From: a virus
Direction: 5' to 3' (one strand)
IMG/VR virus record: IMGVR_UViG_3300032245_000576
Span: 1 to 36,066 of that record
DNA length: 36,066 bases
The position numbers and the translations under genes are program-made. Under the pieces are notes generated by a model. The model made no database searches, was not told where the DNA came from, and saw nothing but the letters and a program-made list of their open reading frames with translations. This document shows, piece by piece, positions 28,363 to 36,066 of the stretch; the stretch's first letter is position 1, and the number at the start of each line of letters is the position of its first letter.

Positions 28363-31300
28363 ATGGCCACATTTACACTACCAGATCCCAACACTGCAAC
28401 CACCAAAAGTATCATTGGTACAGATGGAAGATATTATTATCTACAACCAGCGCAACCTGCCATTGGCGTGGCTGCTGCCTGGTATGGCAGTGCTGACAAG
28501 GGCAAAACACTGTATCCTGTGGCTAATCCCACAACTGCACCTGAGTTGGACAACAAACAGCCCTCACTGACACAGGCCAAGTTGACCACATTGGTGAGTC
28601 AGCAAGCAGCACAAGCCAAACAGGCTGTGGCCACACAAACTGCACAGTTTGCCTCAGAACTGGCCAAAGTAACCACAGCAGAACAACTGGCGGATGTTCA
28701 AGCACGGGCAAAAGCCGCTGGCATTACTTTGGACACCACTCGTGCCAACACCATTGTTGAACAAACTGCTGCTCGGGCAGCAGCCGTGGCCAAAGCACAA
28801 GCAGAAGCACAGGTTCGTGAACAAGCCAAAGCCCAAGCAGCCGCAGAAGCACAAGCCAAAGCAGACGCAGAAGCCAAAGCAGCCGCAGATGCTGCCGCAG
28901 CACAAAAAACAGCACAGGCTCAAGCACAAGCAGATGCCAAGGCCAAAGCAGCCGCAGATGCTGCCGCTCAAGCCGCACAAATAAAACAACAAACAGAATT
29001 TACCAATCAGATTATCAATACTCAGGGGTTGACCACAGAAAAATTAAACAGTATTCTGCAGTCTGCACGAGATGCTGGTGTGGTATTGCCACAATCAACT
29101 ATTGACACTTTTACTAGAAAAGCACAAGCCGCTGATGCTGATGCTGCTCAACAAGCACAGGCTGAAGCACAAAGAAACATCACCAATCAATTCATCACAG
29201 CCGGCAATGCTGGAGAATTGACCACAGCCAAATTCAACAGCATTGTGCAATCTGCACGAGATGCTGAAGTTGTATTGCCACAAACAATTATTGATCAATA
29301 CAATACCAAAGCACAAGCCACAGATGCTGGTATCGCCGCACAGGCACAAAGACAAGCAGAAATTCAAGCGGCACAAACCAAACGCGATCAAGCCGCGTAT
29401 GCCGAAGCAGCCAAACTACCCGTTCCCACACAAGGTGGTAACAAGTTTATCAATGATTACAATTTTGAAGCCGTGCCTGATGACCCCACCACACCTGAAA
29501 ATGAAGCAGGTTGGTACACACAAACTGCTCAAGGCTTACAAAAAGTAGGGTCAGATGGTCAACTCACAGGTCCTGTGATTCCTGATTACGAATCATTCAA
29601 CAAGATTCGCAGCACCATACAGAACAACACACAGGAATATTTGACTCAGCAAAAACAATTGGCTGCAGACGCATCGGCTGCTGAAAAGGCCAAATACTAT
29701 GCTGATATTGAAGCCAACTTACCTGATCCAAATTCAATACCTGCTGGCACAACAAAATATGTTGATGGTGGTGTAACCTATTATCTCACACCAAAGAATC
29801 AACAAACTGGTGAAGCCGGTCGTTGGATCAAACTGGATGAAAACCTACAGAACACTGATGTAGCCACTGGCAAAGCCATTGGCAGCATGACAGACTACAA
29901 CAAAATGGTTGGGCAAATTACTGATGCCAACACACAAGTTGCCATACAACAACGCAAAGACCTAGCAGCACAACAGGCCAAAGCCAAAGAAGGCATGAGT
30001 CTTGAAGATTTTGGTAAGATCCTGGCTGTGATGGCTGTGGGATCATTGCTGATCAATTCAGGTGTGTTTTCAGCATTTGGCGAAGCAGCCAGTGCCACTG
30101 ATATCAGTGCCGCTGCCAACACCCTGGCTGGCGAAGGTATGAGTGCCGCAGATATTGCCAGCGAATTGTCAAGTACATTTGGTATTGATGCTGGTGCCGC
30201 AGAAACTGCTGCTAATCTTGCTACAGAAATCTCAACAGGTGCCATGGATGCTGCCAGTTTCCTTCCAGAAACAATCACCGAAGACATGCTGTTGGATGCC
30301 GCTGCCACAAGTGACCCATTGGCCGCATTGAATGCGTCAGCAGGCTGGGGTGCCAGCGATGTGGGATACCTACAAAGCATTGGTGCAAGTCCAGACTTGA
30401 TTGCCACAGCCGGTGTCAACAACATTGCACTGGGATATGATGCATATGGATTGAACATACTTGATGCCGCACAAACTGCAGATTTGTTAAGTGGAGTTGA
30501 TCCTAGTTTTATTAACTTTTTAACAGAAGAAGCCACAGGATCAGCAGCCGCTGATGCACTGGGCTCTGGATTGACCATGGGCAGTAGTGGTCTTGGAATG
30601 ACAGCAGGCACTGTGCCTGGACTGGCCAGCATGGGCGGTGCAGGTGGCTTGACCACTGCAGCCGCTGGTGGCGGTATACTGAGTGAACTGGGTGTGTTCT
30701 TCCCAGGTGCTCTTGCTCTTGCTACCATTGGTGGCGGCCTGGGTGCTGGTGCTGCTGCTGCCGGAACTGCCGCTGCTCCCAGCAGTGTCGCTCCTGTAGA
30801 AGCAGTGGGACCTCCTGCTCCTGTAGAACCACCCCCTGCTCCCACAGAACTTGGTGGATTTAAACCTGGTACAGCACCTGGATCAAACACTCTTGGCCTA
30901 AATGCTGGCACAGGAGTGCCTGGTATTGCTGAAATGGGTGGTGCCAGTGGATTGACTACGCCTGCCGCAGGTGGTGGTATACTCAGTGCGGGTGGTGTCA
31001 CAGCCGCTGGTGCTGGTGGTGCTGCTTTGTTAGGAAATCTTGGTCAAGGTGCTGCTGCTGCCGGTGTTCCTGCTGGCACAATTACAGAACCTGTAGCACC
31101 TGCACCAGCACCCAACTTGACAGACATGGGTGGTGGCAAAGGATTGAATCCTGCTGCTCCTGCTGAAACAGGACTCACAGGTGGTACAGGTGCTGCCAAT
31201 GTACCAGAAATGGGTGGAGCCCAAGGCTTGACCACACCTGCTGCTGGAGGCGGAACACTTACACAAGCCGGTGTTGCCGCTGGTGCTGGCGCTGGACTAA

Positions 31301-31860
31301 CAGGCAGTTTAGGCACAGCAAGTGAAGCAACAGCAACTGGATTGCCTAGCAACACTTCAGTACCTACAACATCTGGTGCTGTGAGTCCAGGTCCAGAAGT
31401 CATAGACCGTGCTCCTGATTATGTAAATCCCAATCCTACACCAGACAAATCAGTATTGCAACAAGTCAAAGACCTTACTGGTGCCAGCAATCTAGATTTG
31501 TTAGGTGCTGGTGCTGCCGCAGTTGGTGCTATCACAGCACCCAAACCACCAGAAGCAAAAGGTTATGGTCCCATAAACTATTTGCCATTTGCCAGTTTAG
31601 AAAGTCTTACACCACCTGGTGCCAATCCTGGTTTGTTTGTAAGACCAGACACATTCTACAACACCACAAGTCCAGTACAAAGTCAATATTACTGGGGACA
31701 ACATCCATATCAAACAGGTAGCACATTCAGTCAGAATCAATATAATAATGTGCCTAACGCACCGGCTGTGCCATTTGGTCTACAGCAGATGTACACACCT
31801 ACTGATCTCAACGCATACTTGACTCAATTGACCGCAGGTCCTGTGGCACCAAGAATTTAA
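28363..31860 (+). CDS. Large Ala/Gly-rich ejection (internal virion) protein, predicted leaderless
   Basis: At 1165 residues this is the largest product. Residues about 85-220 form a TolA-like Ala/Lys/Gln coiled coil. Three units of about 40-45 residues with L-T-T-x-K/Q-L-x-x-I/V-x-x-x-A-R-x-A-G/E occur near 100, 225 and 285. A hydrophobic helix (ILAVMAVGSLLINSGVFSAF, about 551-570) could cross a membrane. From about 745 to 1000, Gly/Ala segments containing E/S-M-G-G-A-x-G-L-T-T-x-A-A-G-G-G repeat three times. This make-up fits proteins stored in the head and ejected to form a channel across the host envelope. The C-terminal 100 residues are Pro/Tyr-rich. The large minus-strand frame opposite is a composition effect. 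Confidence 0.78.
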   Translation: MATFTLPDPNTATTKSIIGTDGRYYYLQPAQPAIGVAAAWYGSADKGKTLYPVANPTTAPELDNKQPSLTQAKLTTLVSQQAAQAKQAVATQTAQFASELAKVTTAEQLADVQARAKAAGITLDTTRANTIVEQTAARAAAVAKAQAEAQVREQAKAQAAAEAQAKADAEAKAAADAAAAQKTAQAQAQADAKAKAAADAAAQAAQIKQQTEFTNQIINTQGLTTEKLNSILQSARDAGVVLPQSTIDTFTRKAQAADADAAQQAQAEAQRNITNQFITAGNAGELTTAKFNSIVQSARDAEVVLPQTIIDQYNTKAQATDAGIAAQAQRQAEIQAAQTKRDQAAYAEAAKLPVPTQGGNKFINDYNFEAVPDDPTTPENEAGWYTQTAQGLQKVGSDGQLTGPVIPDYESFNKIRSTIQNNTQEYLTQQKQLAADASAAEKAKYYADIEANLPDPNSIPAGTTKYVDGGVTYYLTPKNQQTGEAGRWIKLDENLQNTDVATGKAIGSMTDYNKMVGQITDANTQVAIQQRKDLAAQQAKAKEGMSLEDFGKILAVMAVGSLLINSGVFSAFGEAASATDISAAANTLAGEGMSAADIASELSSTFGIDAGAAETAANLATEISTGAMDAASFLPETITEDMLLDAAATSDPLAALNASAGWGASDVGYLQSIGASPDLIATAGVNNIALGYDAYGLNILDAAQTADLLSGVDPSFINFLTEEATGSAAADALGSGLTMGSSGLGMTAGTVPGLASMGGAGGLTTAAAGGGILSELGVFFPGALALATIGGGLGAGAAAAGTAAAPSSVAPVEAVGPPAPVEPPPAPTELGGFKPGTAPGSNTLGLNAGTGVPGIAEMGGASGLTTPAAGGGILSAGGVTAAGAGGAALLGNLGQGAAAAGVPAGTITEPVAPAPAPNLTDMGGGKGLNPAAPAETGLTGGTGAANVPEMGGAQGLTTPAAGGGTLTQAGVAAGAGAGLTGSLGTASEATATGLPSNTSVPTTSGAVSPGPEVIDRAPDYVNPNPTPDKSVLQQVKDLTGASNLDLLGAGAAAVGAITAPKPPEAKGYGPINYLPFASLESLTPPGANPGLFVRPDTFYNTTSPVQSQYYWGQHPYQTGSTFSQNQYNNVPNAPAVPFGLQQMYTPTDLNAYLTQLTAGPVAPRI

Positions 31861-31871
31861 GGAACAATATC

Positions 31872-32834
31872 ATGAGCATGAGCACAAATAACAACACAAA
31901 CAATTCTGGAAAATCAACCAGTGCCCCTGGCACTACTCCAGCATTGACTACTGATCAACTAAATCAGATTATGTCACAAAACAACATGTTCACCAACACC
32001 ATTGCGGGGCCAACAACTGACAGTGGAACTATAGATCCAATTACTGGACAGTATACTTCATTCATGAATTCTCAACCCAGTGACCATGTGTATTCAGGAC
32101 TGGAACAACAATATCTTAATCCAGGCATGGTATCATCTGAATTAATGAGTCAAGGGACAAATTATCAATATGATCCAACCACAGCCTATTCACCAGGCAT
32201 GGCCAGTCCTGGCAGTTTTCGAACTCCTGAACAAACATTTCAACAATACATGGCCAACAATGTTTACAGTCCAGAATATGGTGGTACTCCAGAATTGTTC
32301 AATGAATACAACACATTAATGGGCAAAGCCGTATCTGGTCTGGGTGGTAATTATACAGAAATTCCAGAATGGAACGACTGGTTAAGTCAACATGGAGGCA
32401 CACCCCCTGCTGCTTCAACTCCACCCAGCCTGGCAAATCCTGAACAAACATACAATCAATATGCGTCGGCCATGCCACCTGCAGCAGCACCTGCTCCAGC
32501 ACCTGCTCCAGCACCTGCTCCAGCACCACAGCCACCTGCACCCATCACACAACCTGTACCACAGCCCACACAATCACCACCTACCACCACGGCTGTGAAC
32601 AAACTGGTGCAGGCTATTCAGAAGCCCACTACACCTGTGGCCCGGCCTGCACCTAAACCTGCCCCAATTCCTGCACCTAGACCAGCACCCAAGCCTGTGG
32701 CCAAGCCTGTGGCCAAACCAGCACCCAAGCCTGTGGCCAAGCCTGTGGCCAAGCCTGTGTTCAAACCCATGGCAACATCAGTAAACAAGGTCAATCCACC
32801 ATTACGGTCAGCACCACCATTACGGTTAAGATAA
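31872..32834 (+). CDS. Pro-rich putative virion protein
   Basis: A 320-residue protein with AAGGAA 8-13 bases before the ATG at 31872. The first 180 residues are Asn/Ser/Thr/Gln-rich (MSMSTNNNTNNSGKST), with no known motif. From about 200 the sequence turns into Pro/Ala runs and then P-K-P-V-A-K repeats ending PPLRLR, a rigid basic extension likely to span a compartment or bind acidic partners. DNA is made of 12-bp tandem units there. It lies between two ejection proteins, so a minor internal or tail protein is likely. Confidence 0.72.
   Translation: MSMSTNNNTNNSGKSTSAPGTTPALTTDQLNQIMSQNNMFTNTIAGPTTDSGTIDPITGQYTSFMNSQPSDHVYSGLEQQYLNPGMVSSELMSQGTNYQYDPTTAYSPGMASPGSFRTPEQTFQQYMANNVYSPEYGGTPELFNEYNTLMGKAVSGLGGNYTEIPEWNDWLSQHGGTPPAASTPPSLANPEQTYNQYASAMPPAAAPAPAPAPAPAPAPQPPAPITQPVPQPTQSPPTTTAVNKLVQAIQKPTTPVARPAPKPAPIPAPRPAPKPVAKPVAKPAPKPVAKPVAKPVFKPMATSVNKVNPPLRSAPPLRLR
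32489..32527 (+). repeat. 12-bp tandem repeat (GCACCTGCTCCA units)
   Basis: Just over three units of GCACCTGCTCCA encode Ala-Pro runs. A second 12-bp family (AAGCCTGTGGCC, encoding Lys-Pro-Val-Ala) follows at about 32691-32757 with five near-exact units. Both are prone to length change by slippage. Confidence 0.7.
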
Positions 32835-32864
32835 CCAGACAAAAAGGGCATAAAACATGAATAC

Positions 32865-32872
32865 ACTAAATA
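32865..32872 (+). promoter_or_regulatory. T4-late-like octamer (ACTAAATA)
   Basis: ACTAAATA begins 30 bases before the ATG at 32895, and GCAGGAGAA in the leader gives a good ribosome site. It belongs to the leader class. Confidence 0.58.
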
Positions 32873-32894
32873 TTAAATCAGCAGGAGAAGCACA

Positions 32895-33620
32895 ATGAGT
32901 TTTGGAAAATCAGGTGGTACCACAGTACAAACACCACAACTAACAGATGAACAGCGTCAACAGATTGCTGCTCAAAATCAATTCTTTACAGGAACCATTG
33001 CTCCCACATACGAACAAGCAGTCAAAGGTGCCACAGATCTTTACAAAGCAAGTGCACCAGGTGCCACTTATGCTGCACAAAATCTAGCAGGTGCTGCTGG
33101 TCAAGCACAAAGCACACTTGGTCAAACAGGCGAATCAGCCTTGCGTAGTGGTATCACAGGTTTGCAAACATTGTTTTCACCAGATTATGAGCGTCAACAA
33201 CTAGATGCTGCATTGATGCCTGCACAACAACAATACATGCAAAACTTGGCCAATCAACAGGCAGCATTTGGTGGTGCTGGCAACTTGGGATCAGCCCGCA
33301 GTGCGCTGGCACAACAAGCCTTGGCAGGACAAACACAAGCAGCACAACAAGCAGCCGCTGCTGGCATACTCAAAGACATTGCTGCTCAACGAGCATCAGT
33401 AGGTTCAACACTGGCACAACTGGGCCAAGGCGGTATTGGTCAAGCCTTGGGTGCTGCTGGTCAAGGTATTACTGCTGCCATGGTGCCACAAGACTTATAC
33501 AACAAATATTCATCAGTGATCTTTGGTACACCAAGTGCCAGTTATAACCTGGGCCCAACAGGCACCAGCACAACCTCAAGCAACTATGACAGCAAACTTG
33601 GTTTTGGTATTAAATTTTAA
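32895..33620 (+). CDS. Internal virion protein (ejection protein) candidate
   Basis: A 241-residue protein, Ala/Gln/Gly-rich and mostly helical (QNFFTGTIAPTYEQAV-like front, then AGAAGQAQSTLGQTGESAL, LMPAQQQYMQNLANQQAAF, SARSALAQQALAGQTQAAQQ). The amphipathic, low-charge helices with many small residues are typical of short internal core proteins like T7 gp14 in general style, although I see no direct homology. AGGAGAAG stands 7 bases upstream of the ATG. It precedes the transglycosylase-carrying protein, so the two probably work together during genome entry. Confidence 0.75.
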   Translation: MSFGKSGGTTVQTPQLTDEQRQQIAAQNQFFTGTIAPTYEQAVKGATDLYKASAPGATYAAQNLAGAAGQAQSTLGQTGESALRSGITGLQTLFSPDYERQQLDAALMPAQQQYMQNLANQQAAFGGAGNLGSARSALAQQALAGQTQAAQQAAAAGILKDIAAQRASVGSTLAQLGQGGIGQALGAAGQGITAAMVPQDLYNKYSSVIFGTPSASYNLGPTGTSTTSSNYDSKLGFGIKF

Positions 33621-33631
33621 GGTATAACACA

Positions 33632-36066
33632 ATGGCTTACGACACAATGGGAAACTACACAGGTGATTACACTGCTGTTGATCCTTACGCAACTGAAACA
33701 GAAGAAGAAAAGCGATTGAGACTTCAGCGTGAGGCTGATGAGGCTGCTCGCGCTCAAGCCGCTGCTACTCCTGTAAAAGAAACCAGAATCATTGATCCAC
33801 GCACAGGCGAAGTCAAACTCAAAATTGAAGGCAATGAGCGTGATCTCACTGCTGCCAACCCAGTCACACCCACTGTGGTCAAACCAGGCGATTACAACGC
33901 CTATACAGCACAACAAGAAAGCGGAGCCAACCCCAACATTGGATATCACTATCCTGCCAATGCACAAGGCCAACGCAAGAGTTCAGCATATGGCACATAT
34001 GGTATCACTGCCAATGCCTACAAAGACATTCAAGCAGCCAATCCTGCATTTGCCAATCGTCCATTGGAATCACTAACCCAAGAAGAACAAACACAGGCCA
34101 ACAACACATATCGTGGCGTGCTGGCACAACAACTGCAGGCAAAAGGTGTAGATCCCACAGAAGAAAACACACGCTTGGCACACTTGCTGGGTGCCACTGG
34201 TGCTGCAAGATATTTGCAAAACAAGACTGTAAGTGCTCAAGCAGCCGCTGCCAATGGTGGTCCAGAACGACTAAAACAAATTGCCGAAGCACGCCGTGCT
34301 GGACAACCTGCTCCTGCATCAGGTGCTGCTGTGGCACAACAACCACCAGCACCGCCAGCACCTGCTGTGCCTGTGCAGCCACAAATGCAACAACAACCAG
34401 CACCTGCTGCTCCTGTAAATCCAGAACAGGCTTTGGCACCTGGCAGTGCATACAGCCTAGCACAAGGTCAACCCACTACAGGTATTCAAGTACCTGGTAT
34501 GAACACAGTGCCACTCACACAAGGTGAGCAGTTGCCCATGGCACAACAACGCTTTCAACAAATTCAAGACAATCCACAAGAACTGTTGGCCATGCGTAAT
34601 GACACCAGCATGCCTGAACACCTGCGTAAAAGAGCAGGAGAGCGTGCCTATGAACTGTTGAACAACGAGCGTCAACGAGCCGCTGCTGAACAAAAGTTTC
34701 AAGAAATGGTTGCCGCAGGTGATGGCAAAGCCATTGCCAATGCTGTGCAAGGACGCGGAGCCAAAGGCGAAGAAGGCAGTTTCCTAAAAATGATTGCCTT
34801 GGGTTTTATCTCCCCTGAACTGGCTGGTGCTGAAGCAATCAAACTGGGCCTTGGTCCTACCAAATACGAACAATCAACCATTGCCAATCCTGATGGCACA
34901 CAAACTGCCATTGAAATCAAGAAAAGCAGCGATGGTCGAATCCAAGCCGCTTACCGCATGGATGGCACACCACTGACCAGTCAAGAACTCAACAGATTAA
35001 ATTCTGGTGTGAACCTGGACATTGTGGGTGGCAGTTATGTCAATGACCGCACTGGTGAAATAGGACGCTTGGTCAGTGACAAGAAAACTGGACAAAGTTA
35101 TATTCAAACTGATACTGGTCGCAAAGGCATGACTGGTTTCCGCCCACAAAGCAGTGGCGGATCATTGGATATGCAGCGTGTGGCACAAGTGCAACAACAA
35201 AATATCAAACTGGCTGGCGACTGGGCCAAACTGCAAATGCAAGTTCAAAGTGCTGCTCCAGAAGCAGCCAACAAGTTCCTTGGCCAGTTCAATGCTGAAC
35301 ACGGAACCAACTACACATTGAGTCAGTTGGGCGGATCAGCACCGCAGATCAGTTTGGAAACTGGTCAACTGACTGCCGCTCCAGTACCCGCTCCAGTACC
35401 ACAAGTGACTGCTCCTGCTCCAGCACCTGTACAACAAGCACCTGCACCACAAGTGACTGCTCCAGCACCTGCTCCAGCACCTGCAATACCTAGTGCTTCT
35501 ACACCAGCAAATGTAATAGCAGGCAAAGAAGCAGCCAAAGAACAACGCACAGCAGATGTAAAAGTCAGCACTGCTGAACGCGAAGAATTTGTCAAACACA
35601 AAGCCACAGTACAAGATGCTGCCGAAGCCGGACGCCAAGTGGCACAGGTCACACGCACACAGATCAATGACTTGATGAATGATCCTGCTATTATTGGTAT
35701 CATGAATGGCACAGGCACACAATACGCTGCTGCTGGCAAACTGATTCGTGAAATGGCTGCTGGTGCTTACAGTGAAGATGAAAGCGGCAAACGCCTGGCT
35801 GATGACATTCGTGGATTGAGCATTAGCCAACCACAAAAAGACGCTATCAGTCGCTATGCACAGTTGAACACACAGATCAATCGTGCCACACTCAAAGCCA
35901 ACACTGGTGGTGGTGGCGTGAGCAATGCAGAACAAGCCGCAAACCGAGCAGCCAACATGACCAACATTGGTGATTTGACACCATTTGCCGCACTCAATGG
36001 CCTGGGACGCAGACAGTACCAAGGCGACTTGACACAAGAAAAAGCCGCAATGATGGCCACAGGACA
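33632..36066 (+). CDS. Internal virion protein with lytic transglycosylase domain (runs off the right end, continues at base 1)
   Basis: Open from ATG 33632 to the window end with no stop; 811 codons are seen, and joining at the terminal overlap gives about 906 residues. Residues about 88-195 form a lytic-transglycosylase-like domain: QQESGANPN (94-102, likely catalytic Glu96), SAYGTYGIT (118-126) in place of the usual A-x-G-L-x-Q-I, and LAHLLGATGAARYL (182-195). Such domains open peptidoglycan locally during DNA entry. A Pro/Ala linker lies about 240-270 and another around 580-620 (encoded 35370-35500). The rest is helical and polar. AAGG lies about 9 bases before the ATG. This is the only cell-wall enzyme in the window. 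Confidence 0.85.
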   Translation, partial: MAYDTMGNYTGDYTAVDPYATETEEEKRLRLQREADEAARAQAAATPVKETRIIDPRTGEVKLKIEGNERDLTAANPVTPTVVKPGDYNAYTAQQESGANPNIGYHYPANAQGQRKSSAYGTYGITANAYKDIQAANPAFANRPLESLTQEEQTQANNTYRGVLAQQLQAKGVDPTEENTRLAHLLGATGAARYLQNKTVSAQAAAANGGPERLKQIAEARRAGQPAPASGAAVAQQPPAPPAPAVPVQPQMQQQPAPAAPVNPEQALAPGSAYSLAQGQPTTGIQVPGMNTVPLTQGEQLPMAQQRFQQIQDNPQELLAMRNDTSMPEHLRKRAGERAYELLNNERQRAAAEQKFQEMVAAGDGKAIANAVQGRGAKGEEGSFLKMIALGFISPELAGAEAIKLGLGPTKYEQSTIANPDGTQTAIEIKKSSDGRIQAAYRMDGTPLTSQELNRLNSGVNLDIVGGSYVNDRTGEIGRLVSDKKTGQSYIQTDTGRKGMTGFRPQSSGGSLDMQRVAQVQQQNIKLAGDWAKLQMQVQSAAPEAANKFLGQFNAEHGTNYTLSQLGGSAPQISLETGQLTAAPVPAPVPQVTAPAPAPVQQAPAPQVTAPAPAPAPAIPSASTPANVIAGKEAAKEQRTADVKVSTAEREEFVKHKATVQDAAEAGRQVAQVTRTQINDLMNDPAIIGIMNGTGTQYAAAGKLIREMAAGAYSEDESGKRLADDIRGLSISQPQKDAISRYAQLNTQINRATLKANTGGGGVSNAEQAANRAANMTNIGDLTPFAALNGLGRRQYQGDLTQEKAAMMATG
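35846..36066. repeat. Right copy of the 221-bp near-identical window ends
   Basis: It matches 1-221 with six differences and in the same reading frame. See the left copy for the sites. It marks where the circle was opened. Confidence 0.9.

Noticed and set aside
29895-31001. A 368-codon minus-strand open frame opposite the ejection protein gene
   Set aside because: It is the complement of Gly/Ala/Pro-rich coding DNA, which rarely forms stops on the other strand. It has no Shine-Dalgarno or promoter, and its product is pure low-complexity Pro/Ala/Ser.

Overview
The window looks like an essentially complete genome of about 35.8 kb from a tailed dsDNA phage. It is probably short-tailed (podovirus-like) and probably metagenome-derived. 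A large terminase, a P22-type portal, a scaffold, an SU10/DUF5309-type major capsid protein, an adaptor, a nozzle-like protein, tail fibres and Ala-rich ejection proteins are all present, and no bacterial core gene is. The last 221 bases repeat the first 221 with six differences. One open reading frame runs off the right end and continues in frame at the left end, so the molecule is best read as a circle (circularly permuted or terminally redundant) in which one gene for a roughly 906-residue virion protein was cut. The host cannot be named from the sequence.

Layout. (1) 1-1694, plus strand: the end of the wrapped internal virion protein, a small Ala/Pro-rich virion protein, and a Dps/ferritin-like protein with an intact ferroxidase site. 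(2) 1733-6195, accessory and early region, mostly minus strand: a GNAT-like acetyltransferase, an HNH endonuclease (plus), a 169-nt structured RNA, a DUF3820-like small protein, a large multi-branched RNA candidate in a 600-bp stretch without genes, a 140-residue orphan (plus), and a minus-strand operon driven by a good sigma70-type promoter with an overlapping palindrome (two small unknown proteins and a TylF-like methyltransferase). (3) 6253-9473: small-terminase candidate, small disordered and beta-rich proteins, and two unknown proteins leading into terminase. (4) 9474-13349: large terminase, then a cassette of DNA methyltransferase, sugar-type methyltransferase, glycosyltransferase and a small Cys-rich protein. 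(5) 13359-19990: portal, scaffold, capsid and connector genes. (6) 20001-28343: fibres, lectin-like and glycine-rich adhesins, nozzle, and a fibre assembly protein. (7) 28363 through the junction to 1259: ejection proteins, one with a lytic transglycosylase domain.

The most striking signal is a family of octamers ending in TAAATA, resembling the T4 late promoter (TATAAATA). They occur on both strands at fixed distances from what they control. In one class the octamer begins 12-13 bases before the start codon (4338, 2272, 6253, 18654, 28363), which by T4 geometry would put the transcript start on the start codon, giving leaderless mRNAs. In the other class it begins 27-30 bases before the ATG, leaving a short leader with a Shine-Dalgarno. 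Two further octamers lie on the minus strand before structured RNAs. One begins exactly 13 bases before the first base of the 169-nt RNA's closing stem. I can see no late sigma factor, clamp, polymerase, helicase, primase, integrase, holin or separate endolysin. A complete phage with T4-like late promoters but no visible machinery to use them, together with two unassigned structured RNAs, is the part most worth following up.
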